Origin: an uncultured Faecalibacterium sp.
GTDB taxonomy: Bacteria > Bacillota > Clostridia > Oscillospirales > Ruminococcaceae
Length of the DNA: 64,000 nt
NCBI GenBank assembly: GCA_934503275.1
Contig: CAKSVD010000001.1
Location: forward strand, 186,001-250,000
Direction: 5' to 3'
Position 1 is the stretch's first letter, and the number at the start of each line of letters is the position of its first letter. The notes under the pieces were generated by a model. That model had not been told where the DNA came from. It worked only from the letters and a program-made list of their open reading frames with translations, and did not search any database. The position numbers and the translations under genes were made by a program. Below, one piece after another: positions 1-7,927 of the stretch.

Positions 1-2
1 TC

Positions 3-1808
3 CCCCATTTCGGGGCGTATCTGCTGGCATGGCTGCTGCTGTTTCTGGTGTGGGAGCTGCTGGACTGGGTGCTGCGCATCCCGCCGCTTGCCACGCTGGG
101 TATGGCCGTTCTGGGCTGTGCGCCCTGTGCGGTGAACTTTTACACCATGCAGCTGCGGGGCGAACCTTTTTTGCCGTGGGATCTGATGCAGGTGTCCGAG
201 GCTGCCGGTGTGGCCTCTGCTGCCGGGCTCAAGCTGCAGACCAGCATGGTGGTCTCCATTGTGTTGGTACTGGCGCTTACGGTGGCAAGCTTCTTTATTT
301 ATCGCGGGCGGCTGCGCCAGCGCTGGCTGCCAAGGCTTGCGGGCACTGGTGCTTCGGCAGCGGCGCTGTGCCTGCTGGTTTTCGGCGTTTATTTACAGCC
401 CGCCGTCACGCAGGTCTTGGGCATCACGCCGGATGCGTGGATGCAGGACCGCTACTACCGTTACTACGGTGTACTTACCGGTTTTATGACCAACCTCACC
501 AATCTGGAGATCGACAAGCCCGAGGGCTACTCGGAGCAGGCGGTGGACGATATTCTGGATAACGTGGCCGAAAGTGAAAAATTCTCCACCGGCCCCATGT
601 ATGCAGGCAGCTATGCCGCCACCACCCCCAAGGAGGAGCAGGCGAAGCAGCCCACCATTATTTATGTGATGGACGAGTCCTACTGGGATGTTTCGGAGCT
701 GGAGCAGTACGGCATCACCTTTGATACCGATGTATCGCAGAATCTTCACGCTCTGCAGCAGACCAGCGCCTACGGCAGAGCCTATAGCCCCAGCTTTGGC
801 GGCGGCACCTGTGATGTGGAGTTTGAAGCCCTGACCGGCTACTCGGTGTCCTTCCTGCCCAGCGGCAGCAAGCCCTACCAGCAGCACGTTACAAAGCCCA
901 TGTTCGCCCTGCCCAATTACCTCAAACTCAAGGGCTACCAGACCGCTGCGGTGCACTGCTTCTGGGCAAAATACTGGAGCCGCGATAAAGCCTACCCCAA
1001 CCTCGGCTTCAGCGATTTTATCAGTCTGGAGGATATGCACGGCGTGACCAAGGTGCGCAAGCACTACTGGACCAGCGGCCTTGTGACCGATGACTCCATG
1101 GCCGACCAGATCATTCAGCAGTACGAAAAGATGAGCACTTCCTCCGATAAGCCCATCTTCCTGCACGCAGTCACCATGCAGAACCATACCAATTATAATA
1201 GGGATAACTACCCGGATAACGAGCGGGTGCACGTCGTATCCCATCCGGTGGGGCTCAAGAGCAGCACCGTGGGTGCGCTGGAGGATTTCGCTACCGGTAT
1301 CCGGGATGCAGACGCCATGCTGGGCAAGCTGACGGCGTATTTCTCTCAGGTGGACGAGCCGGTCATTCTGGTATTCTGGGGCGACCATTATAACCCCATC
1401 GATTCCAACTACGATGTCTACACCACCACCGGCTACGCAAGCGGCTCCAGCACCGACCCCCGCCTGCACCAGACCACGCTGCTGATGTGGTCAAATTACA
1501 GCCAGCAGCAGGTGAATCTGGGCACCATTGCCGCTTACGATATCTCCCCGGTGATGATGGGACTGTTCGGGCTGGAGCAGCCGCTATACTTCCAGTTCCT
1601 CAACCGGCAGCTGCAGGTAGCCAGCCGCAGCTGCACCCGCGGCACTACCATGAACTTGGACGGCACCACCACCCAGCAGCCCACGGAGTTCCAGCAGCGC
1701 TGGACAAACGAGCACTGGATGCTGCAATACGACCTGATGTTCGGCAAGGGATACGCCCTCAACCGCATGGGTGTTGCAGGCCTGAGCGGGATGAATACGG
1801 GCAAATAA
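3..1808 (+). CDS. LTA synthase-like phosphoglycerol transferase/sulfatase-fold membrane enzyme (5' truncated by window edge)
   Basis: The reading frame is open to the left edge, so the N-terminus lies outside the window; an internal GTG at 48 is probably not the true start. The visible part begins with hydrophobic membrane segments (LLAWLLLFLVWELL, then two more before about nt 420). An extracellular alkaline-phosphatase/sulfatase fold follows. The candidate nucleophile is the Thr in GGGTCDVEFEALTGYS near nt 807, matching the position of the catalytic Thr of LtaS. Other metal/substrate motifs are HAVTMQNH and FWGDHYN. Known family members transfer glycerolphosphate from phosphatidylglycerol to cell-envelope polymers outside the membrane. 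The exact polymer cannot be told from sequence. No terminator was recognised before the rpsB promoter downstream. Confidence 0.8.
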   Translation, partial: PHFGAYLLAWLLLFLVWELLDWVLRIPPLATLGMAVLGCAPCAVNFYTMQLRGEPFLPWDLMQVSEAAGVASAAGLKLQTSMVVSIVLVLALTVASFFIYRGRLRQRWLPRLAGTGASAAALCLLVFGVYLQPAVTQVLGITPDAWMQDRYYRYYGVLTGFMTNLTNLEIDKPEGYSEQAVDDILDNVAESEKFSTGPMYAGSYAATTPKEEQAKQPTIIYVMDESYWDVSELEQYGITFDTDVSQNLHALQQTSAYGRAYSPSFGGGTCDVEFEALTGYSVSFLPSGSKPYQQHVTKPMFALPNYLKLKGYQTAAVHCFWAKYWSRDKAYPNLGFSDFISLEDMHGVTKVRKHYWTSGLVTDDSMADQIIQQYEKMSTSSDKPIFLHAVTMQNHTNYNRDNYPDNERVHVVSHPVGLKSSTVGALEDFATGIRDADAMLGKLTAYFSQVDEPVILVFWGDHYNPIDSNYDVYTTTGYASGSSTDPRLHQTTLLMWSNYSQQQVNLGTIAAYDISPVMMGLFGLEQPLYFQFLNRQLQVASRSCTRGTTMNLDGTTTQQPTEFQQRWTNEHWMLQYDLMFGKGYALNRMGVAGLSGMNTGK

Positions 1809-1851
1809 GAGAAAAAGTGAGCATTTCTTTATACAAAACAGAGAAAACCAC

Positions 1852-1880
1852 TTGCAACCGCATTCTTTTTGTGCTATTAT
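1852..1880 (+). promoter_or_regulatory. SigA-type promoter of rpsB-tsf
   Basis: TTGCAA at 1852-1857 and TATTAT at 1875-1880 are separated by 17 nt. This predicts a transcript starting near 1887 with a leader of about 120 nt before rpsB. Confidence 0.75.
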
Positions 1881-1886
1881 AACAAA

Positions 1887-2009
1887 GCATTACACACGCA
1901 TCACTATGCCCTTTTGTGCCCTTTTGGGTTGAGGGCAGTCCGCCGGTACCCGATGTACCGTGCAGATCACGGTGTGCGGAGGCAAAACAATATCTGGAGG
2001 TATTTTATT
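1887..2009 (+). promoter_or_regulatory. rpsB 5' leader with two mutually exclusive hairpins
   Basis: The leader contains CGGTAC (1944-1949) paired with GTACCG (1955-1960), and ACCGTG (1957-1962) paired with CACGGT (1968-1973). The two stems share bases 1957-1960, so both cannot form at once. Ribosomal protein S2 autoregulates through its mRNA leader in other bacteria. Here that role is inferred from position and structure only. Confidence 0.45.
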
Positions 2010-2732
2010 ATGGCAGTCGTTTCTATGAAGCAGCTTCTCGAGGCAGGTGTGCACTTCGGTCACCAGACCCGCCGCTGGAACCCCAAGATGGCTAAGTACA
2101 TCTTCACCGAGCGCAATGGTATCTATATCATTGACCTGCAGAAGACCGTGAAGAAGCTGGACGAGGCTTACAACTACGTGAAGGAAGTTGCAGCTGAGGG
2201 CGGCGACATCCTGTTCGTCGGCACCAAGAAGCAGGCTCAGGAGTCCATCCGTGACGAGGCTCTGCGCTGCGGCATGCACTATGTCAACGCTCGCTGGCTG
2301 GGCGGTATGCTGACCAACTTCCGCACCATCCGCAAGCGCATCGACCGTATGGATCAGCTGGCTAAGATGAAGGAGAACGGCACCTTCGAGCTGCTGCCCA
2401 AGAAGGAAGTTGCTAAGCTGGAGCTGGAGATGGAGAAGCTGGACAAGTACCTGGGCGGCGTCAAGAACATGAAGACCCTGCCGAAGGCTATGTTCATCGT
2501 CGATCCTCACAAGGAGCGCATCGCTGTTGCTGAGGCTCGCAAGCTGAACATCCCCATCGTTGCTATCGTTGATACCAACTGCAACCCCGATGAGATCGAC
2601 TACGTGATCCCCGGCAACGACGACGCTATCCGCGCTGTCAAGCTGATCGCCGGCGCTATGGCTGACGCTGTGCTGGAAGGCAAGCAGGGCAACCAGGAGG
2701 CCGCTCCCGCCGAGGACGCAGCAAACGCCTGA
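2010..2732 (+). CDS. rpsB: 30S ribosomal protein S2
   Basis: The product is 240 aa, full length for S2, and carries the family signature near the N-terminus ([23 protein letters not shown]) and the later VDTNCNP segment. S2 binds the head of the 30S subunit late in assembly and contacts S1-type proteins. The frame stays open upstream to 1869, but the ATG at 2010 is chosen because a GGAGG lies at 1996-2000 and all S2 homology begins there. It is followed after 48 nt by tsf, the usual bacterial pairing, and is expressed from the promoter at 1852-1880. Confidence 0.97.
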   Translation: MAVVSMKQLLEAGVHFGHQTRRWNPKMAKYIFTERNGIYIIDLQKTVKKLDEAYNYVKEVAAEGGDILFVGTKKQAQESIRDEALRCGMHYVNARWLGGMLTNFRTIRKRIDRMDQLAKMKENGTFELLPKKEVAKLELEMEKLDKYLGGVKNMKTLPKAMFIVDPHKERIAVAEARKLNIPIVAIVDTNCNPDEIDYVIPGNDDAIRAVKLIAGAMADAVLEGKQGNQEAAPAEDAANA

Positions 2733-2780
2733 TTTCCCATTCCGCAACCAATCAAATAACGTGTAAGGGAGAAAACAAAA

Positions 2781-3704
2781 ATGGCTATTTCTGCAAAGGA
2801 CGTTATGGAACTGCGCAAGCAGACCGACTGCGGCATGATGGAGTGCAAGAAGGCTCTGACCGAGGCTGACGGCAACTTCGAGAAGGCAATCGAGATCCTG
2901 CGCGAGCGTGGTCTGGCTACCGCCGCCAAGAAGGCAAGCCGCGTTGCTGCCGAGGGTATGGTCTACGCTGACTACTGCCCCGCCTGCAAGGTCGGTGTTG
3001 TCATCGAGGTCAACGCTGAGACCGACTTCGTTGCCAAGAACGACAAGTTCGTTGACTTCGTCAAGGAGGCTACCAAGGTCATCATGAAGCAGAACCCCGC
3101 TGATGTCGAGGCTCTGATGGCTTGCAAGACCGAGGCTGGCGAGACCGTTGACGAGGCTCTGAAGAACCTGATCCTGGTCATCAAGGAGAACATCAAGGTT
3201 CGCCGCTTTACCCGTTACGAGGGCGTCTGCTCTGCATACGTCCACGGCGGCGGCACCCACGGCATTCTGGTCAACTTCGAGACCACCAATGACATCGATG
3301 CAAAGGACGAGTTCGTTGCTTACGGCAAGGACATCGCTATGCAGGTCGCTGCTGCTAACCCCGGCTACGTCGACGAGGCTTCTGTCCCCGCCGAGGTCGT
3401 GGCTAAGGAGAAGGAGATCATGCTGGCTCAGATGGCTCAGGATCCCAAGACCGCTAACAAGCCTGAGGCTGTGAAGGAGAAGATGATCGAGGGCAAGATC
3501 AAGAAGTTCTTCAAGGAGAACTGCCTGGTCGATCAGGAGTTCGTCAAGGACAGCGACATGACCGTTGCTCAGTACACCGCTAAGGTCGCTAAGGATCTGG
3601 GCGGCGAGATCAAGATCGTCAAGTTCGCCCGCTTTGTCAAGGGCGAGGGTCTGGAGAAGCGTGCTGATGACTTCGCATCTGAAGTTGCAAGCATGGTGAA
3701 GTAA
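2781..3704 (+). CDS. tsf: Translation elongation factor Ts
   Basis: The product is 307 aa and has the N-terminal UBA-like segment (VMELRKQTDCGMMECKKAL) that binds EF-Tu, followed by the core signature VIEVNAETDFVAKN. It exchanges GDP for GTP on EF-Tu in the cytoplasm. A CPAC pair just before the core (about aa 71-74) is unusual; many orthologues have a tyrosine/histidine-glycine stretch there. Whether it binds metal is unknown. The gene is co-transcribed with rpsB and ends at a strong intrinsic terminator. The sense strand is rich in GCT, GTC and AAG codons, as expected for a highly expressed gene. Confidence 0.97.
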   Translation: MAISAKDVMELRKQTDCGMMECKKALTEADGNFEKAIEILRERGLATAAKKASRVAAEGMVYADYCPACKVGVVIEVNAETDFVAKNDKFVDFVKEATKVIMKQNPADVEALMACKTEAGETVDEALKNLILVIKENIKVRRFTRYEGVCSAYVHGGGTHGILVNFETTNDIDAKDEFVAYGKDIAMQVAAANPGYVDEASVPAEVVAKEKEIMLAQMAQDPKTANKPEAVKEKMIEGKIKKFFKENCLVDQEFVKDSDMTVAQYTAKVAKDLGGEIKIVKFARFVKGEGLEKRADDFASEVASMVK

Positions 3705-3727
3705 TTTAAACTTCCAAAGACAAAATG

Positions 3728-3768
3728 GGAGCCGCAGTACCTGTAACAGGGTGTTGCGGCTCCTTTTT
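3728..3768 (+). terminator. Intrinsic terminator of rpsB-tsf
   Basis: GGAGCCGCA (3728-3736) pairs with TGCGGCTCC (3755-3763) and is followed by a T-run. Confidence 0.85.
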
Positions 3769-3783
3769 GTTTGTGAAAACGCA

Positions 3784-3815
3784 AATACCGGGCAGCCCGC
3801 AGACTGCCCGGTATT
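3784..3815 (-). terminator. Hairpin between convergent genes, probable terminator of the minus-strand gene
   Basis: AATACCGGGCAG (3784-3795) pairs perfectly with CTGCCCGGTATT (3804-3815), giving a 12-bp stem with an 8-nt loop. On the minus strand it is followed by a moderately U-rich tract. It sits just past the stop of the phosphodiesterase gene. Confidence 0.6.
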
Positions 3816-3832
3816 GCTATAAAAGTTTTTGT

Positions 3833-5785
3833 TTATGCCTCGTCCAAAACCTCTTCGGGGTCCTCAATGGCGTCCTCGATAGTCTCCTCAACTTCCATCG
3901 CTTCTTCAGCGTCCGGGGCGGCAAACAGCTCTTGGATCTGATCCCGCAGCCAGAGCAGACGGTTATCCAGCGCCTTATCCCGCGCCAGCAGCGGTGCAAT
4001 GATCTCGGGCTTGTCAGTGATCAGGTCATCCACACCCAACTGCAGCAGCTTTTCGGCATCCTGCTGGCGGTTGACGGTCCATGCGGAGATGGTCTTGCCG
4101 CGCAGATGGATCTGCTGCACCATACCGGCGGTGATAAAGGTAGATTCCACGCTGAAAAAGTCTGCGGCAGGCAGGTCGTAGTAAGTGCCCACGCCCAGCG
4201 CCAGAATATACCCTGTGGTAATGTCCGGGTCAAGTTCCTTCACCTTGCACAGGGTCTCGTAGCTTTGAGAGGTGACCACGCAGTCCGCGCCGTAGTCGTA
4301 TGCGTGGATCAGCCGCACTGTTTCGGCCTCCAATGCCGGCGTAAAGGTGCTGGGCTTGATCTCAATGTTCAACTCCGCCTTGCCCTTGCACAGCGCCAAA
4401 ACCTCCTCCAGTGTGGGGATATAGGAGCCTGTAAACTGCCGATGGAACCAGCGCCCGGCGTCCAGCTGCTGCACCTGCGCATAGGGCAGATCGTAGATGT
4501 TGGCGTTGTAGCCGGTGCACCGGCGCAGGCTGGTGTCGTGGGTCACCACGGCCACGCCGTCAGTGGTCATCTGTACGTCCAGTTCAATGCGGGGGCTGCC
4601 GTGCTCCAGCGCGCTCTCGAAGGCTGCCATGGTGTTTTCCGGTGCGCGGGAGGAGTAGCCCCGGTGATAGGTGATCACCGGGTCGGCAAGGCCAAGCACG
4701 CTTTGCAGCGGCTGCGTTTGTGGGAACAGCAGATATACCGCCGCTAGGCCGCAGGTGATCAGCGCGGCGCAGGCCATCATCCCGGCCAGTACCGTCTGCT
4801 CACGGTGCGGGGCAGGGAGCACACCGGAAACGGTCGGCTGCGCGGTATCGGACTGCCGGGTCACTTCATACAGTGCCTCTGTGAGGGTGCTCTGCGCCGC
4901 CGTCATGGCACAGTCCATGAGCATACAAAGAAATGGCAACTCGATCAGCAGTGCCGCGCGGGAAAGCGCCAGCAGGGCAGCAGTGCTGGCAAAGCCGACA
5001 CCAAGGATGACACAATAGAACAGCAAAGCCCCGCACAGAAGCATCAGCCCGGTGCGCACGGCGGCGGTCAGCATCCAGCGCAGTGACAGCGCAAACAGCT
5101 GCCCGGCGCGGCCGCGCAAAACCCGCAGACTCTCTGCAAACGCACCGCCAAAGCTTTTGCGCTCCAGCAGAAATTTTGGCAGAACCACAAGCCCGTCCAG
5201 CAGCAGTGCCAGCACAAAAAGCACCGCCAATGCAAACAGCAAGCGGTTGACAGCGCGTACATTCAGCAGTCCCCAGAGATATTCCGGCACGGCAAACTGG
5301 GTCAGAAGGTTTGCAGCCAGAAAAAAGTTCGTCAGCGGGATCAGGGCAGCACCATATAGCAGCAGCGGGAGATTCTGCGGCAGAAACACCCGTACAAGGC
5401 TGCAAAAGGCATCCCGGAACACCGCCCATGCCCGCAACGGCTCGCCGTGTCGCACCCGCGTCAGCAGTTGCAGCATTGTGGCGACCTCGTACAGGCTCCA
5501 GAAGGCTGCCAGCACCGCCAGCACGGCGATGCACCCAATGATGGCAGGGGAGGCAAAGATGCGGGAAGCGGTCTTGTTGTTAAGGTAGCGGATGGGTGCG
5601 AACCGCAGCGTCAGTGCCCAGATCAGCTGCAGCACCGGTACGAACAAGAAGTTTGTCAGCACCTTATAAAACAACAGAAAAAGCAGAAAGACCCGCCCCT
5701 TTGGCGCAAGCAGGGAACGGGCGGCAGCGTGCAGAGAGCGGTAGGTCTGCTCCTGCTGCTGGAACTTTGTGGAAAATCGCTTCAA
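3833..5785 (-). CDS. Glycerophosphodiester phosphodiesterase with N-terminal multi-pass membrane domain
   Basis: The product is 650 aa. Residues up to about 360 contain several hydrophobic segments of the GDPD-associated membrane domain. The C-terminal half is a GDPD TIM barrel starting HRGYSSRAPENTMAAF. It has the catalytic/metal residues in IELDVQ and VVTHD, and NIEIKP later. Such enzymes hydrolyse glycerophosphodiesters from lipid or teichoic acid turnover to glycerol-3-phosphate. The start is a TTG at 5785 preceded by GAGG on the minus strand; no better ATG precedes the membrane region. An acidic Glu/Asp-rich tail of about 25 residues ends the protein. It is a lone minus-strand gene between two plus-strand operons. 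Pairing with the upstream LTA-synthase-like gene would be logical but is inferred. Confidence 0.88.
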   Translation of the reverse strand: MKRFSTKFQQQEQTYRSLHAAARSLLAPKGRVFLLFLLFYKVLTNFLFVPVLQLIWALTLRFAPIRYLNNKTASRIFASPAIIGCIAVLAVLAAFWSLYEVATMLQLLTRVRHGEPLRAWAVFRDAFCSLVRVFLPQNLPLLLYGAALIPLTNFFLAANLLTQFAVPEYLWGLLNVRAVNRLLFALAVLFVLALLLDGLVVLPKFLLERKSFGGAFAESLRVLRGRAGQLFALSLRWMLTAAVRTGLMLLCGALLFYCVILGVGFASTAALLALSRAALLIELPFLCMLMDCAMTAAQSTLTEALYEVTRQSDTAQPTVSGVLPAPHREQTVLAGMMACAALITCGLAAVYLLFPQTQPLQSVLGLADPVITYHRGYSSRAPENTMAAFESALEHGSPRIELDVQMTTDGVAVVTHDTSLRRCTGYNANIYDLPYAQVQQLDAGRWFHRQFTGSYIPTLEEVLALCKGKAELNIEIKPSTFTPALEAETVRLIHAYDYGADCVVTSQSYETLCKVKELDPDITTGYILALGVGTYYDLPAADFFSVESTFITAGMVQQIHLRGKTISAWTVNRQQDAEKLLQLGVDDLITDKPEIIAPLLARDKALDNRLLWLRDQIQELFAAPDAEEAMEVEETIEDAIEDPEEVLDEA

Positions 5786-6088
5786 GATAGCTTCAACCTC
5801 TTTTGCATATTTGCTGGGCTTTTCGTGTGCGTTGTACAGGTACAGTTTGGCAGACCGCCCGGCAAAATATGATTTTTTAATATTTTATATAGTGTAACAT
5901 AAACGCAACGGAAAGAAAACGCAGCAGACGGGTGCAGTTTCGCCAAAAAAACTGGAAAAATTTCTACATCCGCAAAATGGGCGTGCAATGGCATTTGTCT
6001 AGATAAAACGTGCAAAACGATGAATCGTTAAAAATTTGAGCATCCATAAGTGGCGGATGTTGAATCGCATGGAATTTTATAGAATCCC
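5786..6088. other. Gene-free divergent intergenic region with two dyads
   Basis: No gene is seen in this AT-rich stretch between the divergent phosphodiesterase and the carboxyltransferase operon. It holds a perfect 14-bp palindrome made of AACGAT, GA and ATCGTT (6016-6029). It also holds the inverted pair ACATCCGC (5966-5973) and GCGGATGT (6053-6060). Both lie within about 150 nt upstream of the operon promoter and look like regulator sites; the factor is unknown. Confidence 0.4.
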
Positions 6089-6117
6089 TTGCATTTTTTT
6101 GCCAGCTTCTGTATAAT
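6089..6117 (+). promoter_or_regulatory. SigA-type promoter of the carboxyltransferase operon
   Basis: TTGCAT (6089-6094) and a perfect TATAAT (6112-6117) are separated by 17 nt, about 45 nt before the first start codon. Confidence 0.8.
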
Positions 6118-6162
6118 GAATATAATTTTGAAAGCTCACACAGACAACCAGGAGGTCTAATT

Positions 6163-7482
6163 ATGGCTTCAAAGATCAATAAGGGAGAAATCCTCGCCAA
6201 GTTCTTCGATGACGGGGAATACACTGCGCTGTTTGCTGATGGTGCAGTGAGCGCTGCCTGCGGCTATGCTGCAGGTCAGCAGGCTTACGCCGTTTATCAG
6301 AACGGCGAGGCTGTCACCGTAAAGGATGTTGAAAAGAACATCAAGGTTCTGGAAATGGCTGCACAGACCGGCTGCCCGGTGGTCACTTTCTATAACTCGG
6401 TAGGCGCAAAGCTGGCCGAGGGTCTGGACGTGCTGACCGCCAGCGCAAAGCTGAATGCACAGATCGCAAAGGTCTCCGGTGTTGTTCCGCAGGTGGCCGT
6501 TGTTCTGGGTGTTTGCGGCGGCACCAGCGCTCTGAGCGCAGCCAACGCAGATGTCTGCATCATGGCTGAGGACGCTGAACTGTTCTTCACCGCTCCGTTC
6601 ACCTCCGCTGCCAAGGGCGATAAGGTCGCCGATGCAGGCAGCGCCGCCGCTGCCGCCAAGGCAGGCGTAGCCTCCATCGTGGCTGTCGATGCCGCAGAGG
6701 CTGCTGAAAAGGCCGCTCACATCGTGGGTCTGCTGCCCGCCAACAACCTGACCGGCCCGGCGATCTTCGAGTTCGAGCAGCCCACCGCTGTTCTGGCTGC
6801 CGGTGCCGAGCCCGCAAAGGCCGCTGCCGCTGTGATCGATAAGGACAGCGCTGTGGAGTTGTATGCAGACTTTGGTAAGTCTGTCTACACCGCATTTGCA
6901 ACCATCGGCGGCAACGCCGTGGGCGTTGTGGCAACCGGCAAGCAGCTGTGCCACAACTGCGTAGCCAAGGCTTCCCGCTTTGTGCGCCTGTGCGATGCCT
7001 TCAGCGTGCCTGTGGTCACCATCGTGGACACCGAGGGCTTTGTGCCCAGCGTTACCGATGACGTGGCTGGCGGCATCCGCGAGGCTGCCCGTCTGGCCGC
7101 TACCTACGCCGATGCTACCACCGCAAAGGTGGCTGTGCTGGCTGGCAAGGCTGTGGGTCCTGTGTACACCACTCTGGCTGCTGCCGACCTGCGCATTGCT
7201 GTGACCGGCTGCACTGTCAGCGCACTGGAACCCAGCGCCGCTGTCAGCGTGCTGTACAAGGACGAGATCGATGCTTCCGACAACATCATTGCCGCCACCA
7301 AGGCCAAGGCTGCTGCCTACACCGCTGAGGTGTGCAGCGCTGCCAGCGCAGTGGCTGCCGGTGCTGCCGATATGAGCTGCGATGCCGCCAATGTGCGTGC
7401 CAGCGTTGTGGCTGCACTGGAGCTGCTGAGCACCAAGCGCGCTGCCCGCCTGCCCAAGAAGCATGGCAATATGGCCCTGTAA
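6163..7482 (+). CDS. Divergent CoA-type biotin-dependent carboxyltransferase (12S/MmdA-like)
   Basis: The product is 439 aa, against about 510-525 aa for MmdA, PccB or the transcarboxylase 12S subunit. Both crotonase-like halves can be traced. The N-half has KVLEMAAQTGCPVV and SGVVPQVAVVLGVCGG, and LLPANN ends the half. The C-half has ASRFVRLCDAFSVPVVTIVDTEGFVP and AVLAGKAVGPVY. The N-terminal segment is shortened. The usual SGGAR-type oxyanion loop reads NSVGAKLAEG here, and the KAYGGAY-type loop reads KAVGPVY. The protein is strikingly alanine-rich. It is first in an operon with a biotin carrier and a pyruvate/oxaloacetate carboxyltransferase, suggesting carboxyl transfer to or from an acyl-CoA. 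Substrate and activity are uncertain given the altered loops. The start is the ATG behind AGGAGG. Confidence 0.7.
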   Translation: MASKINKGEILAKFFDDGEYTALFADGAVSAACGYAAGQQAYAVYQNGEAVTVKDVEKNIKVLEMAAQTGCPVVTFYNSVGAKLAEGLDVLTASAKLNAQIAKVSGVVPQVAVVLGVCGGTSALSAANADVCIMAEDAELFFTAPFTSAAKGDKVADAGSAAAAAKAGVASIVAVDAAEAAEKAAHIVGLLPANNLTGPAIFEFEQPTAVLAAGAEPAKAAAAVIDKDSAVELYADFGKSVYTAFATIGGNAVGVVATGKQLCHNCVAKASRFVRLCDAFSVPVVTIVDTEGFVPSVTDDVAGGIREAARLAATYADATTAKVAVLAGKAVGPVYTTLAAADLRIAVTGCTVSALEPSAAVSVLYKDEIDASDNIIAATKAKAAAYTAEVCSAASAVAAGAADMSCDAANVRASVVAALELLSTKRAARLPKKHGNMAL

Positions 7483-7533
7483 GCGTCCGAATGTAAGTTA
7501 ATTGAGTTCGATTTTGAATTGGAGGATCCTTCC

Positions 7534-7911
7534 ATGAAGTACTACAATATTACTGTCAATGGTGTTGCTTACAGCGTTTCCGTTGAGGAAACCGCCGCAG
7601 GCGCTGCTCCTGTTGCTGCTCCCGTTGCAGCACCCGCCGCACCCAAGGCCGCTCCCGCTCCTGCAGCTGCTCCCAAGGCAGCAGCCGGTGCAGCCGGTGC
7701 TGTTACCGTTAAGGCTCCCATGCCCGGTAACATTCTGGATGTCAAGGTCGCTGCCGGTGCTTCTGTCAAGGCCGGCGATGTGCTGGTCATCCTCGAGGCC
7801 ATGAAGATGGAGAACGAGATCGTTGCTCCGCAGGATGGCACCGTGGCTTCCATCAACGTGAACAAGGGCGATACCGTCAACTCCGGTGACGTTCTGGTTT
7901 CCATGAACTAA
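7534..7911 (+). CDS. Biotin carboxyl carrier protein (1.3S/GcdC-like)
   Basis: The product is 125 aa. It has a short N-terminal beta region, an Ala/Pro-rich flexible linker (about residues 21-58) and a C-terminal biotinyl domain. The biotinylation motif is AMKMEN, with the acceptor Lys near residue 91, preceded by APMPGNILDV. It swings carboxybiotin between two carboxyltransferase active sites. The ATG at 7534 follows GGAGGA at 7521-7526; an in-frame TTG at 7519 overlaps that site and is rejected. The length matches the 1.3S subunit of transcarboxylase and the stand-alone carrier of Na+-pumping decarboxylases. It lies between genes for the two partner enzymes. Confidence 0.9.
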   Translation: MKYYNITVNGVAYSVSVEETAAGAAPVAAPVAAPAAPKAAPAPAAAPKAAAGAAGAVTVKAPMPGNILDVKVAAGASVKAGDVLVILEAMKMENEIVAPQDGTVASINVNKGDTVNSGDVLVSMN

Positions 7912-7927
7912 GGAAGAGGTGACAACC

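Noticed and set aside
1890..3260. Long minus-strand frame across rpsB and tsf
   Set aside because: It is a shadow of two certain translation genes, with low-complexity Leu/Val/Asp-rich content and no ribosome site.
6169..7464. 431-codon minus-strand frame opposite the carboxyltransferase
   Set aside because: It is the complement of an alanine/valine-rich gene. Its Gly/His/Ser-rich translation has no domain pattern.
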